Of a stretch of 38,825 bases of DNA, positions 19,135-26,910 are shown piece by piece. Position 1 is the first letter of the stretch; every line of letters begins with the position of its first letter. Under the pieces are notes generated by a model that was given only the letters and a program-made list of their open reading frames with translations, was not told where the DNA came from and made no database searches. The stretch covers positions 1 to 38,825 of the forward strand of contig NZ_KV823542.1 in assembly GCF_001815985.1 (NCBI RefSeq). The letters are read 5' to 3'. The stretch is from Corynebacterium sp. HMSC27B11 (GTDB lineage Bacteria; Actinomycetota; Actinomycetes; Mycobacteriales; Mycobacteriaceae). The translations under genes were made by a program, and so were the position numbers.

Positions 19135-20217
19135 GTGGAACATTGGCGGCTTACTCACCCGAGCCTGGGGTTGATTGAGGTCTGCGTCGGTCAGCCGGCC
19201 GAGCTCCGGCGCGTTGACCCGGGGTTCCCGCTGCCTACGAAGGACGACGCCCAATCTGACGCGGTGGCCAGCTCCGGCGGCTTTTTCGATCTGGAAGCAC
19301 CAGACGGTGGGGCAAAGATTGAGGTGGGGGAGCTGCCCGCACCGCGGCCTGCTCCGCAGCGACCTGCTTCCCTCGCGGAAGGGGAGAAAGGAAGCCCTGA
19401 TGGTGGGGTACGGGGAAAGATCGCCGAGAAGTGGCAGTCATTTCTCGAATACGAGGCGCCTCCCGTGGTCGTGCTCCAGCACGGTGTGCCCGTCTATCGG
19501 GAACGCAGCCTGAGCCAACGAAAGGTCCGGCTGGCGCCGGCGGGGAGAGCCCCCAAACAGATGGCCGACGGCGAGTTCTCCGATGTTCTGGACCCAGGGG
19601 TATCCGCGGCTCCCGCGATGCTGAAGTTGGACACCGCGGTTTTCGACCGGCACCTCCTCCAGGTCGGGGTGAAAACCAAGGATTCTTTTATTTTTTTCGA
19701 CCCGCCGGCGGGCACTCCAGCTGCAAAGCGTGCCGCGAAGATGGAGGCTTCGCCTGTCCGGCGCTGGCTCTATCCGCTGCTCGGCGGGCTCGGTAAGAGT
19801 GGTTGGGCGATCCTGGCCGTTCTCCTGGCCCCGGTTGTGACCAAGTTCTTGGTGTGGCTGATCGGGCTGATTCTCACGCCCATCATCGCCGTCATTGAGT
19901 TCCTGCTGGGGCTGTTGCCAGATATTGACTGGCCGGAGATCCGCTGGCCAAAGATTCCGTGGCCGGACATCAACTGGCCCACCATCCCATGGCCCGAGAT
20001 TAACTTTCCCAGCCTGCCGAGCCTTCCCGAGTTGCCAGACTGGCTCGTCTGGCTGCTGGACCACCCGAAGTTCTGGGTGCCCATCGTGATGGGAGCCGTC
20101 GTAGGAATCATCGCGGTGCGCAACGCGCGGCGCTCGCAGAAGGAAAAGCTGCACTGGCAGCGGCAAAAGATGGCAACGGCATTGAACGCGCTTTACGAAA
20201 AGCGAAAAATGCAGTAA
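19135..20217 (+). CDS. Unrecognised membrane protein with WPxIx pentad repeats
   Basis: I do not recognise this 360-residue protein. Residues 1-210 are soluble-looking, with Pro/Ala-rich stretches and a YEAPPVVVLQHGVPVYRE segment. Hydrophobic helices lie at about 223-262 (two close passes) and 313-327. Between them residues 266-295 form six consecutive pentads of the type W-P-x-I-x (WPEIR, WPKIP, WPDIN, WPTIP, WPEIN, then FPSLP). The C-terminus is basic (RRSQKEKLHWQRQKM). The start is GTG at 19135, with AAGGAG 8 bases upstream and 35 bases after smpB, so it is probably in the smpB transcript. Its stop overlaps the ssrA -10 box. A T7 run at 19691-19697 is a possible slippage site. Confidence 0.85.
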   Translation: MEHWRLTHPSLGLIEVCVGQPAELRRVDPGFPLPTKDDAQSDAVASSGGFFDLEAPDGGAKIEVGELPAPRPAPQRPASLAEGEKGSPDGGVRGKIAEKWQSFLEYEAPPVVVLQHGVPVYRERSLSQRKVRLAPAGRAPKQMADGEFSDVLDPGVSAAPAMLKLDTAVFDRHLLQVGVKTKDSFIFFDPPAGTPAAKRAAKMEASPVRRWLYPLLGGLGKSGWAILAVLLAPVVTKFLVWLIGLILTPIIAVIEFLLGLLPDIDWPEIRWPKIPWPDINWPTIPWPEINFPSLPSLPELPDWLVWLLDHPKFWVPIVMGAVVGIIAVRNARRSQKEKLHWQRQKMATALNALYEKRKMQ

Positions 20218-20220
20218 TCT
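20192..20220 (+). promoter_or_regulatory. Candidate ssrA promoter
   Basis: TTTACG (20192-20197), 17 bases, TAATCT (20215-20220). The -10 box overlaps the TAA stop of the preceding gene. Transcription would start near 20227 and give a precursor of about 36 bases, containing the CCTGCTG / CAGCAGG stem (20228-20234 with 20249-20255), before the mature tmRNA 5' end at 20263. Confidence 0.5.
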
Positions 20221-20262
20221 GAACCATCCTGCTGAGACGCAACTTCCGCAGCAGGCTTGTAT

Positions 20263-20634
20263 GGGGCCGACATGGTTTCGACTTCGTGCATTGAGCTAGG
20301 GGAAGCGTGCCGGTGAAGGCAGATGACCACCGTAAGCGTCGCTGCGATTTCTAAGCGCCGAGAACACTCAGCGCGACTACGCCCTCGCTGCCTAATTCAG
20401 CGACCGCGTGTCTGTCGGCCTAAGCTAGCCTCTGGCTTAGCACCCGGCATCGTTTAAAGAGGCTTGCTGTGCAGCTAGGTCACTCGAGCTGCATGGGACA
20501 CTTGAGAGTGACTGGGCTCATCATCCGGGCTGGTTCGCGTGACCCGGAGAGCCGAGCAGAGATGACAGCGAACTGCGCACGGAGAAGCCCTGGCGAAGTC
20601 GCGAAGGACGCGGGTTCAATTCCCGCCGGCTCCA
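20263..20634 (+). ncRNA. ssrA: Transfer-messenger RNA (tmRNA)
   Basis: The 5' end GGGGCCGACATGGTTTCGAC and the 3' end, containing GGTTCAATTCCCGCC then CGGCTCCA, form the tRNA-like domain: GGGGCCG pairs with CGGCTCC, and the T-loop is TTCAATT. The tag frame runs 20357-20395 and encodes AENTQRDYALAA followed by TAA, a corynebacterial tag. CCA is not encoded after the discriminator A at 20634. The RNA rescues stalled ribosomes with SmpB, encoded 1.16 kb upstream. The 3' half is a common integration site for mobile elements, but no duplicated end was seen in this window. Confidence 0.97.
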
Positions 20635-20645
20635 CGATTGACATC

Positions 20646-20675
20646 ACCCCAGTTCAGAAATGAGCTGGGGTTTTG
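20646..20675 (+). terminator. Intrinsic terminator after ssrA
   Basis: ACCCCAGTTCA (20646-20656) and TGAGCTGGGGT (20661-20671) pair over 11 positions with one G-U pair around a GAAA loop, followed by TTTTG. Confidence 0.9.
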
Positions 20676-20780
20676 TCGTATCAACGCAATTTAACTGGCG
20701 GATTATGTGATCCGTGGTCTCCTCGGGGAGCCCCTGAGAGGCGCGTAACGCTCGTGGTGCTGCCCCTTTAGTGACTATTT

Positions 20781-20802
20781 TGTTTCCCTTTTAGGGGAAA
20801 CA
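20781..20802. repeat. Inverted repeat between ssrA and the MORN-like gene
   Basis: TGTTTCCC (20781-20788) and GGGGAAACA (20794-20802) pair around a short TTTTA loop. It lies 41 bases past the stop of the minus-strand MORN-like gene. There is no T-tract on either side, so it is only a weak terminator candidate. Nothing else is evident in 20676-20842. Confidence 0.5.
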
Positions 20803-20842
20803 CTTCAGCGAGCTGTCTCACAGTGGAATTCTGGGGCCGCCC

Positions 20843-21220
20843 CTAGTCCAGGGACCCGTAGCCCTCGGGTTCGACCACGCGTGGCCAGCCGATTCCAGAC
20901 CGAGAGATGGTGAACGGTCCGGAGTGGAGAATCTGGCCCTCTTCGTCGAAGAAGGTCCCGGTCACGGGGTAGGAGGGGCCGTAGTAGGCTCCGTCCTCCG
21001 GGTCGTTATAGGTTGCTACGGACTTCAATCGACCGCTGGGGTAAAACTCGCAGCCGTAGACCAGCCCCCTGCGCTGGAACGTCCCAACCTTCTTCGGCGT
21101 GCCGTCCTCGTAGTATTCGATGCCGTAACCCTTGCGGTAGACGTGCCCCGTCTGCGGATCGGTGGTCGTACCACCGAAATATTTGAGCTCGCCGCTGTCG
21201 TAAAAAATCTCGCCGCGCAT
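20843..21220 (-). CDS. MORN-repeat-like protein of unknown function
   Basis: This is a 125-residue protein with four or so short beta-hairpin repeats of MORN type: GEIFYDSGELKYFG, YGIEYYEDGTPKKVGTF, GCEFYPSGRLKSVATY and TGTFFDEEGQILHSGPF. Similar repeats occur in the YwqK/antitoxin-like family and in surface-associated proteins, but no toxin gene is adjacent. The ATG at 21220 is chosen because AAGGAGA lies just upstream; an in-frame ATG at 21271 would add 17 residues across that site. No signal peptide is seen, so it is likely cytoplasmic. It stands alone between ssrA and a long gene-free stretch. Confidence 0.75.
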   Translation of the reverse strand: MRGEIFYDSGELKYFGGTTTDPQTGHVYRKGYGIEYYEDGTPKKVGTFQRRGLVYGCEFYPSGRLKSVATYNDPEDGAYYGPSYPVTGTFFDEEGQILHSGPFTISRSGIGWPRVVEPEGYGSLD

Positions 21221-21958
21221 GTCTTCTCCTTGATGTTGATCGGCTGGAAACAACATAAAAAGAAGACTCATCGTTCAAGCTGGAGCACCTTGCACGTCGG
21301 TAGGTTGCTGAAGGGTCATCGAGCTTGTCTCTCGCCTTCTCTTTATGAATGACTCCAGGTTAGCAGCCCGGCTACCGACTCAGGTCTGACTGGCTAGACC
21401 GATGGACATTACGACCGGAGTGCGGTGGGACGGGCTGGCGCGCCAAAGGGGTCACCGAGCGGGGAGGAATGGGGGAATTGCCGTTCAGGACTCTGGGGTG
21501 CTGTAAGGAAGTTCCTGGGGGTATTCCTAAAAGAAGCTGCCTGAAATTAAAGCAAGCGTGAAGTCTCCGTGTTTGCGGTTAGATGGTGACTTGTCACGCC
21601 TGTTATTGAGATCACTTTTGGGATTAACTCCTTTTTGGATAAGCTGCGATGAGCTAGAAGAAGGTAGAGCTGCCCGCATGGCCTGAGCTGCAAAAATAGC
21701 TCGTTTTATCGAGTCGTATAACCTTATTGAGATTCCCTTAAAGTCGATATAGTGATGGGTTGCACATTATGGTTGTCTTGTTTTTTTGAGGCTTAGTGGA
21801 CTTTATTTTCCGTGTTATTCTCGGGTTCCCGAGGGCGCATTTCATCTCATTGTTGTGCGATTCATAGCGTTCTATGAACTTCCTTTTGCTCCGCATAGGC
21901 ACTGAGGTCGGTGAGCGGATGGAAGCCGAACCCTCGTTGAGCTGAAAGAAACGCCACC
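21221..21958. other. 738-bp gene-free stretch upstream of the Dcu transporter
   Basis: No convincing gene is seen on either strand. The right half is richer in A and T than its surroundings (for example 21700-21820). It holds a TATAGT -10-like box at 21748-21753, which would give a leader of about 200 bases for the transporter gene. It also holds three inverted repeats: GTGAC-TT-GTCAC (21586-21597), CTCGGG-TT-CCCGAG (21820-21833) and TTCATAG-CGTT-CTATGAA (21861-21878). These are candidate operators or leader hairpins; none matches a regulator I can name. Confidence 0.5.
21861..21878. promoter_or_regulatory. Inverted repeat upstream of the Dcu transporter, operator candidate
   Basis: TTCATAG, four bases, CTATGAA: a perfect 7-bp inverted repeat 81 bases before the ATG. 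It could be a regulator site or a small hairpin in the leader. Confidence 0.35.
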
Positions 21959-23263
21959 ATGATTTGGGTTCACCTACTGATCGTCCTCGCGGCCATTGTG
22001 CTCGGTGCGCGGTACGGTTCCATCGCGATCGGTGCTGCCGGTGGCCTCGGTGTAATCGCCTTGGCGATCGCTGGCGCGCCGGTAACGGGGGAGGATATTC
22101 CCTTCGACGTCATCGGCATCATCATGTCCGTCATCGCTGCCATCGCCGCGATGCAGGCTGCCGGCGGCATGGACTGGCTCGTCGCGCAGACCGATAAGCT
22201 GCTGCGTAAACAGCCGAAGCGAATCACTCTCTTCGCTCCGATGGTCACCTATTTCCTGACGCTTTTCGCGGGCACCGGGCACACCGCCTTCGCCGCTTTG
22301 CCGGTGGTCACGGAGGTCGCCAAGGAAAACGAGATTCGCCCATCGCGGCCGTTGTCGATCGCGGTCGTGGCCTCGCAGATGGCTATCACCGCCAGCCCGA
22401 TTTCCGCGGCCGTAGTGTTCCTGGCCTCCATCCTGGAGCCGATGGGGGTGGGGTACCTGACGTTGCTTGGGATCGCGATTCCTTCGACGTTCCTCGCGGT
22501 CATTATCACCAGCTTTGTTGCCAACTGGCTTGGCACTCCGCTTTCGGAGGATCCCGTCTACCTGGAGCGTAAGGAAAAGGGGTTGGTGAAATTCCGGGGA
22601 AAGGTGCAGTACACCGAGAAGCCGGGCGCTAAGGCTTCGGTGTTGATCTTCCTACTCGCCATCGTCGCAGTGGTCAGCTACGCGGCGCTGATCTCGGATA
22701 ACCTGCAGGTTATTGTCGACCCGACCCTGCCGCGCACCGAGGCGATCATGTCGATCATGCTTGCCGCGGCGATGGCTATCACCGTGTTCTGCCGAGTCGA
22801 GCCGGGGCGGATTCTGGAGATGGCAACTTTCCGCTCCGGGATGTCCGCCTGCGTGTGTGTCCTCGGTGTGGCCTGGTTGGGGACGACTTTCGTGAATGCT
22901 CATCTCGACGAGATTACGGATGCTGCCGGGGCGACCCTCAGCACCAAGCCGTGGCTGCTGGCCGTGGTTCTCTTCTTCGCGGCGGCCCTGCTGTACTCAC
23001 AGGCTGCGACGGCAAAGGCGCTGATGCCCACGGCGCTGGCGCTTGGAGTTGGCCCGGTTGCTGCTATCGCTGCTTTCCCGGCCGTGTCCGCGCTTTTCGT
23101 GCTGCCGACCTACCCGACGCTGCTCGCGGCGGTCGAGATGGATGACACCGGCTCGACGCGGGTGGGTAAGGCGGTCTTCAACCACCCGTTCATGATCCCG
23201 GGTGTGGTGAATATTGTTCTTGCGGTGGCTTTCGGATTCCTTTTTGGGTCTTTGCTGATCTAG
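21959..23263 (+). CDS. Anaerobic C4-dicarboxylate transporter, Dcu family
   Basis: Dcu carriers exchange or take up fumarate, malate, aspartate and succinate. The 434-residue product is of family length, with about 10-12 hydrophobic segments. Recognisable pieces are MIWVHLLIVLAAIVLGARYG at the start, AGTGHTAFAALPVVTEVAKE, NEIRPSRPLSIAVVASQMAI, ITASPISAAVVFLASI and, near the end, LPTYPTLLAAVEMDDTGSTR. The ATG at 21959 has only a weak AAAG upstream. It is a single gene after a long non-coding leader. DcuA versus DcuB cannot be decided from the sequence. Confidence 0.92.
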   Translation: MIWVHLLIVLAAIVLGARYGSIAIGAAGGLGVIALAIAGAPVTGEDIPFDVIGIIMSVIAAIAAMQAAGGMDWLVAQTDKLLRKQPKRITLFAPMVTYFLTLFAGTGHTAFAALPVVTEVAKENEIRPSRPLSIAVVASQMAITASPISAAVVFLASILEPMGVGYLTLLGIAIPSTFLAVIITSFVANWLGTPLSEDPVYLERKEKGLVKFRGKVQYTEKPGAKASVLIFLLAIVAVVSYAALISDNLQVIVDPTLPRTEAIMSIMLAAAMAITVFCRVEPGRILEMATFRSGMSACVCVLGVAWLGTTFVNAHLDEITDAAGATLSTKPWLLAVVLFFAAALLYSQAATAKALMPTALALGVGPVAAIAAFPAVSALFVLPTYPTLLAAVEMDDTGSTRVGKAVFNHPFMIPGVVNIVLAVAFGFLFGSLLI

Positions 23264-23346
23264 CTCCACGTTATTGCTGAGGGGAAAGTCGCCCTGATTC
23301 ACTGTTGAGCCCGATATGGTTTCGGAGGGAAAAGGGAAATCCCTGT

Positions 23347-23352
23347 TAACGT
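23347..23352 (+). promoter_or_regulatory. -10 box of the lipoprotein gene, leaderless type
   Basis: TAACGT with 6 bases to the ATG at 23359; no Shine-Dalgarno. Confidence 0.45.
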
Positions 23353-23358
23353 GGAATT

Positions 23359-23934
23359 ATGACTAACACCGCTAAGAGCAATGTTCTGAAGTCGCTGACC
23401 GCTGCCGTCGCTGCCCCGGCTCTACTGCTGGGCGTGGCTGCGTGCGGTGACTCTGGCGAAGAGACGGTCAACAACGCCACCGAGCAGGCGGGCGACGCCG
23501 TCAGCTCTGCGACCGAGAAGGCTGGCGACGCGGTGGATTCCGCGAAGGCGGACGAGTCCACCTCCACGACGGACGCTGCCGACGAGAACTCGGACCTGAG
23601 CCAGCCGGAGATCCTGCTGGACGGGAAGCCTGTTGACGGCGAGTTCGCTCCTGTGAAGGTCAAGCGCACCACGGACGATGGCCAGCAGGAACTGAAGTAC
23701 GAGGCTGGCGATGGTGCTACCGAGCTCGAGGTCGAGATCATCGAGGGGGATAACCCGGCCCTCGACGAGCTCAGCCTCAAGGTCGATGGCAAGGAGTGGG
23801 AGACCTCCGACCAGCAGGAGCGTGACGCCAAGGTTGTGAAGACCGGTGACCGCTACGTCGTCAGCACCGAGGTTCACGAGGACGATAACGAGCAGAACAC
23901 CGCGTCCGTGAAGGTCACTTTCGATGCTAAGTAG
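23359..23934 (+). CDS. Small acidic lipoprotein of unknown function
   Basis: This is a 191-residue exported lipoprotein. A basic N-terminus and hydrophobic stretch end in the lipobox LLLGVAACGDSGEE, with Cys30 as the lipidated residue. Next comes an Ala/Asp/Glu-rich low-complexity linker with two near repeats, TEQAGDAVSSA and TEKAGDAVDSA (about 40-60). The C-terminal 110 residues look beta-rich (KVKRTTDDGQQELKYEAGDG, EVHEDDNEQNTASVKVTFDAK). I do not recognise the C-terminal domain. The gene seems leaderless and monocistronic, ending before a strong terminator shared with the convergent symporter gene. Confidence 0.85.
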   Translation: MTNTAKSNVLKSLTAAVAAPALLLGVAACGDSGEETVNNATEQAGDAVSSATEKAGDAVDSAKADESTSTTDAADENSDLSQPEILLDGKPVDGEFAPVKVKRTTDDGQQELKYEAGDGATELEVEIIEGDNPALDELSLKVDGKEWETSDQQERDAKVVKTGDRYVVSTEVHEDDNEQNTASVKVTFDAK

Positions 23935-24010
23935 TAGTCGCTAGCCCCTACCCCCAAGCAGCTCTTCTCCGAGAAGCGGGTGAGTTGGGGGAGAAGCGCC
24001 TGGTCGCGCT

Positions 24011-24049
24011 AAAGGCCGGTCCCCACCATCCTGGTGGGGACCGGCCTTT
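24011..24049. terminator. Bidirectional intrinsic terminator
   Basis: A perfect 18-bp stem runs from AAAGGCCGGTCCCCACCA (24011-24028) to its complement at 24032-24049, with a 3-base loop. The A and T ends serve as U-tracts in both directions, so it ends the lipoprotein gene (plus) and the symporter gene (minus). Confidence 0.93.
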
Positions 24050-24101
24050 ACTCATTGCTGGCCACGGTTCCACGTGGCCAGCCGGGGGCAGTGGCTAGGC
24101 C

Positions 24102-25589
24102 CTACTTGGCGTCTTGCGCCTCGTGCGGAACATCGATGGCCCTGTTCGGGTCCGTGCGCCACGGGTTACCGGAATCGATGAGGAACTGCTCCACCTGCTC
24201 CGGCGTAGCCCGCAGGGTGGGGTCGAAGTCCAGGTAGGCCTTCGTCTCCCGGGCGATGAGACCAGAGAGGATCAGCAGGCCGATCAGGTTAGGCAGCGCC
24301 ATCAGACCATTCGCGAGGTCGGCGAAGGTCCAGGCCAGCTCCAGCTCCGTCGTCGCGCCAACCACCACGACGCAGGTGAAGAGCATGCGGTAGATGGGGG
24401 ATGCCCAGTCGCCGAAGACGCGCTGCGCATTGCGCTCACCGTAATAGGACCAGCCCAGCAGGGTGGAGAAGGCGAAGAAGACCACCGAGACGGAGACGAT
24501 CATGCCACCCCAGTCGGAGCCCAGGCCGGCGGAGTAGGCACGAGCGGTCATCACGCCCGCTTGGTCGGAGCCGAGCTCCCACACGCCCGTCGTCACGATG
24601 ACGAGGCCGGTCATGGTCACCACGATGATGGTGTCGATGAAGGTCTGGGTCATGGAGACCAGCCCCTGGCGCACTGGGTGGGAAGTCTTCGCCGCAGCGG
24701 CTGCAACTGCAGCGGAACCCATGCCGGACTCGTTGGAGAAGATGCCTCGCGCGAAGCCCATCTGCATCACGATGATGATGGAGGAGCCGATGAACCCGCC
24801 CACCGCAGAGGTACCGGTGAAGGCGTCGCTGAAGATCATGCCGAACGCAGCAGGGATCTCGGCGGCGTGCTTGATGAGCACGATGATGCCGCCGCCCAGG
24901 TAGATCACGATCATCATCGGCACGAAGCCGGAGGTCACCGTACCGATGGATTTGATGCCGCCCATCAGCACCGCGCCGACACCGACGAAGAGGAAGACCG
25001 CGGTGAGGCGTGGATCAATCTCGAAGGTGTCCTTCAGTCCCTCGGCCACAGCGTTAGCCTGGGTGAGGTTACCGATGCCGAAGGAAGCGATGACCGCGGC
25101 GATCGCGAAGAACCAGGCGAGGAATTTACCGAGCCCACCTTTGATGCCGTGCTCCAGGTAGCGCTGCGGGCCACCGGAGATGTTGCCCTTCTTATCCGTG
25201 GTGCGGAAACGAACGCCCAGGAAGGCCTCGGCGTACTTGGACGCCATGCCGACCAGGCCGGTGACCCACATCCAGAACAGGGCGCCGGGGCCACCGATGG
25301 ACAGTGCGGTAGCAACACCGACGATGTTGCCCACGCCCACGGTCGCGGCCAGCGCTGTGGTCAGGGCCTGGTACTGCGAGATATCACCCTCGCCGCCTTC
25401 GTCGTCGCGGTCCAGGAGCCCGTGACGGAGAGCGACACCGAGCTTGCGGAACTGGACGCCGCGCATGCGGATCGTGAGGACCAGGCCGGTGCCGAAGAGG
25501 AGGGGGATGAGCAGCCAGGGCCCCCACACGAAGCCCGAGATTGTGCCCAACACATCATTCAACTGTGAGGCAAAAGTTTGTTCTTCCAT
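24102..25589 (-). CDS. Sodium:alanine (glycine) symporter, AlsT/AGCS family
   Basis: AGCS carriers import alanine or glycine with Na+. The 495-residue product has about 11 hydrophobic segments and the family stretches TVGVGNIVGVATALSIGGPG, ALFWMWVTGLVGMASKYAEA, GGPQRYLEHGIKGGLGKFLA, FSNESGMGSAAVAAAAA and FAFSTLLGWSYYGERNAQRV. The ATG at 25589 lies 6 bases after TATGTT (25596-25601), so the mRNA is probably leaderless. It is convergent with the lipoprotein gene and monocistronic. Confidence 0.95.
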   Translation of the reverse strand: MEEQTFASQLNDVLGTISGFVWGPWLLIPLLFGTGLVLTIRMRGVQFRKLGVALRHGLLDRDDEGGEGDISQYQALTTALAATVGVGNIVGVATALSIGGPGALFWMWVTGLVGMASKYAEAFLGVRFRTTDKKGNISGGPQRYLEHGIKGGLGKFLAWFFAIAAVIASFGIGNLTQANAVAEGLKDTFEIDPRLTAVFLFVGVGAVLMGGIKSIGTVTSGFVPMMIVIYLGGGIIVLIKHAAEIPAAFGMIFSDAFTGTSAVGGFIGSSIIIVMQMGFARGIFSNESGMGSAAVAAAAAKTSHPVRQGLVSMTQTFIDTIIVVTMTGLVIVTTGVWELGSDQAGVMTARAYSAGLGSDWGGMIVSVSVVFFAFSTLLGWSYYGERNAQRVFGDWASPIYRMLFTCVVVVGATTELELAWTFADLANGLMALPNLIGLLILSGLIARETKAYLDFDPTLRATPEQVEQFLIDSGNPWRTDPNRAIDVPHEAQDAK

Positions 25590-25595
25590 GGTCTA

Positions 25596-25601
25596 AACAT
25601 A
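25596..25601 (-). promoter_or_regulatory. -10 box of the AlsT-type gene, leaderless type
   Basis: TATGTT on the minus strand with 6 bases to the ATG; no Shine-Dalgarno. Confidence 0.45.
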
Positions 25602-25770
25602 CGTCGGTGAGTTGCATCACTTGCCAGAAGGTCAAAAATTCCTGTCAATAACATGTATGCCACTGCGGGGAAGGTGAGGCGAGGTGAAGCTGTGGGAACT
25701 CTGGCAGCTTATGGCGGTGGGTAACAGCTTCCTGTCAACCTGGGGTTTTGGGGTCTCCCAAGTGGATTTT

Positions 25771-25818
25771 GTGACTTTAAGATCACTAGGGTTAGCCACG
25801 ATAGGCCGGGAACCGGCC
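25771..25818. repeat. Inverted repeats upstream of the DsbA-like gene
   Basis: GTGACTTTAAGATCAC (25771-25786) is a 12-of-16 palindrome. GGCCGG-GAA-CCGGCC (25804-25818) is a perfect short hairpin. Both lie 65-112 bases before the start. The first resembles cAMP-receptor-type half sites but with the wrong spacing. Nothing else is evident in 25602-25870. Confidence 0.35.
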
Positions 25819-25882
25819 GTCCATTTGGGCGCCCCCGCACCCGGCGAATGGCGCGCATGTGAAGGTCCGAAAGGAAGTTTTA

Positions 25883-26620
25883 GTGAGCCAGAAGATCAAG
25901 GCCCCCGATCAAAAGAGTGGCAGCGGTTTCATGTGGACGATCGTCGCGGTCCTGGTGATCGCGGCTGTTGTTATCGGCATCGTCGTCACCCGCGGTGGGT
26001 CGAAGGAGGACATCGCGGCGAACATGCCACAGGAAGACGTCAACTTCACCATCACCGCGAAGGACAATGTCGTCGAGCTGGCTTCGAAGAACGTCGATAA
26101 GGACGCCCCCGTCGCTGACGTCTACGAGGACTTCTCCTGCCCGTACTGCTCCCACCTGGTGAAAGCAGACCACCAGGACGTCAAGCAGGCCGTCTCCGAT
26201 GGCAAGCTCAAGGTTCGTTTTAATTTCCTGAACTTCCTGGACGACGGCCGTCGTGGTCCGTCGACCCGTGGTGCTGCGGTGGCATACGCCATCGCTGAGA
26301 CCGGCAACGTCAAGGCGTTCTGGAACTTCCACAACTACACCATGCTCGAGCAGGAGACCGTTGCACGGACCTGGGACTACGAGGACCTGGCGCAGGCTGC
26401 TTCGGCATATGACTTGGACGCTTCGCTGATCGAGAAGATCAAGAATGGCGAGCTGGAGGATAAGGGCGTCGAGGTTGGCGAGGCCAACGCGAAGGTCCTG
26501 AAGAAGAAGGTTGGCCAGGTGTCCTCGCCGATCGTCCTGGTGGATGGCCAGAAGCTCGACATTAAGACCGGCAAGGACGGAATGCCGCAGTCCTGGGTTC
26601 CGGACGTGGTCAAGAATTAA
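25883..26620 (+). CDS. Membrane-anchored DsbA-like thiol:disulfide oxidoreductase
   Basis: This is a 245-residue thioredoxin-fold protein held outside the cytoplasm by one N-terminal helix (about residues 17-36). The active site is DFSCPYCSHL (Cys86-Cys89), and SSPIVLVDG near residue 215 is the cis-Pro loop. An alpha-helical insertion lies between. It probably introduces or isomerises disulfides in exported proteins, and VKOR, encoded 5 kb away, could reoxidise it. GTG at 25883 is chosen because AAGGAAG (25871-25877) lies 5 bases upstream; the in-frame GTG at 25859 lacks such a site and would add eight residues. Confidence 0.9.
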   Translation: MSQKIKAPDQKSGSGFMWTIVAVLVIAAVVIGIVVTRGGSKEDIAANMPQEDVNFTITAKDNVVELASKNVDKDAPVADVYEDFSCPYCSHLVKADHQDVKQAVSDGKLKVRFNFLNFLDDGRRGPSTRGAAVAYAIAETGNVKAFWNFHNYTMLEQETVARTWDYEDLAQAASAYDLDASLIEKIKNGELEDKGVEVGEANAKVLKKKVGQVSSPIVLVDGQKLDIKTGKDGMPQSWVPDVVKN

Positions 26621-26631
26621 ATAACCGCAGC

Positions 26632-26657
26632 GTGAGGGTCGGTTTTTCGGCCCTCAC
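26632..26657. repeat. Hairpin between the DsbA-like gene and tRNA-Ala
   Basis: GTGAGGG (26632-26638) pairs with CCCTCAC (26651-26657), with inner CGG / CGG flanking T5. No T-tract follows on the plus strand. It may act as a weak terminator of the DsbA-like gene. Confidence 0.4.
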
Positions 26658-26711
26658 GGCCACCGATTTGGTGGGTTGTGTTCCGGTGGGGTATCTTTAG
26701 ATCCGCACCAA

Positions 26712-26784
26712 GGGGCTATGGCGCAGTTGGTAGCGCACCACACTGGCAGTGTGGGGGTCACGGGTTCGAATCCCGTTAGCTCCA
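26712..26784 (+). tRNA. tRNA-Ala, anticodon GGC
   Basis: The 73-base cloverleaf is complete. Acceptor GGGGCTA pairs with TAGCTCC. The D-arm is GCGC / GCGC around AGTTGGTA. The anticodon stem is CCACA / TGTGG with loop CTGGCAG (anticodon GGC, reads GCC/GCU). The T-arm is ACGGG TTCGAAT CCCGT. The discriminator is A at 26784, and CCA is not encoded. Confidence 0.97.
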
Positions 26785-26791
26785 CAGAGAG

Positions 26792-26823
26792 AAAACCTCC
26801 GGTCTTATCGGCCGGAGGTTTTT
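26792..26823 (+). terminator. Intrinsic terminator after tRNA-Ala
   Basis: AAAACCTCCGG (26792-26802) pairs with the CCGGAGGTTTT stretch at 26812-26822, with TTTTTC at the end. It lies 8 bases past the tRNA. Confidence 0.9.
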
Positions 26824-26910
26824 CGTGTTTCGGAGGGACCTGACTCGCTGGACTGTGCTCGGTGCTGCGGGGGTCAGGTGCCCGTCAGCCTTGTCAAGGG
26901 GGAGGCAGCT

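Noticed and set aside
20615..20640. Attachment-site duplication at the ssrA 3' end
   Set aside because: No second copy of the ssrA 3' sequence was found downstream within the window.
21402..21506. Small plus-strand ORF of 34 codons in the gene-free stretch
   Set aside because: No ribosome site or well-placed -10 box; short enough to be chance.
24114..25568. Plus-strand ORF of 484 codons
   Set aside because: Antisense shadow of the AlsT-type gene.
25771..25786. GlxR/CRP-like site upstream of the DsbA-like gene
   Set aside because: Half sites GTGA and TCAC are present, but the spacing is 8 rather than 6 bases, so it is kept only as an inverted repeat.
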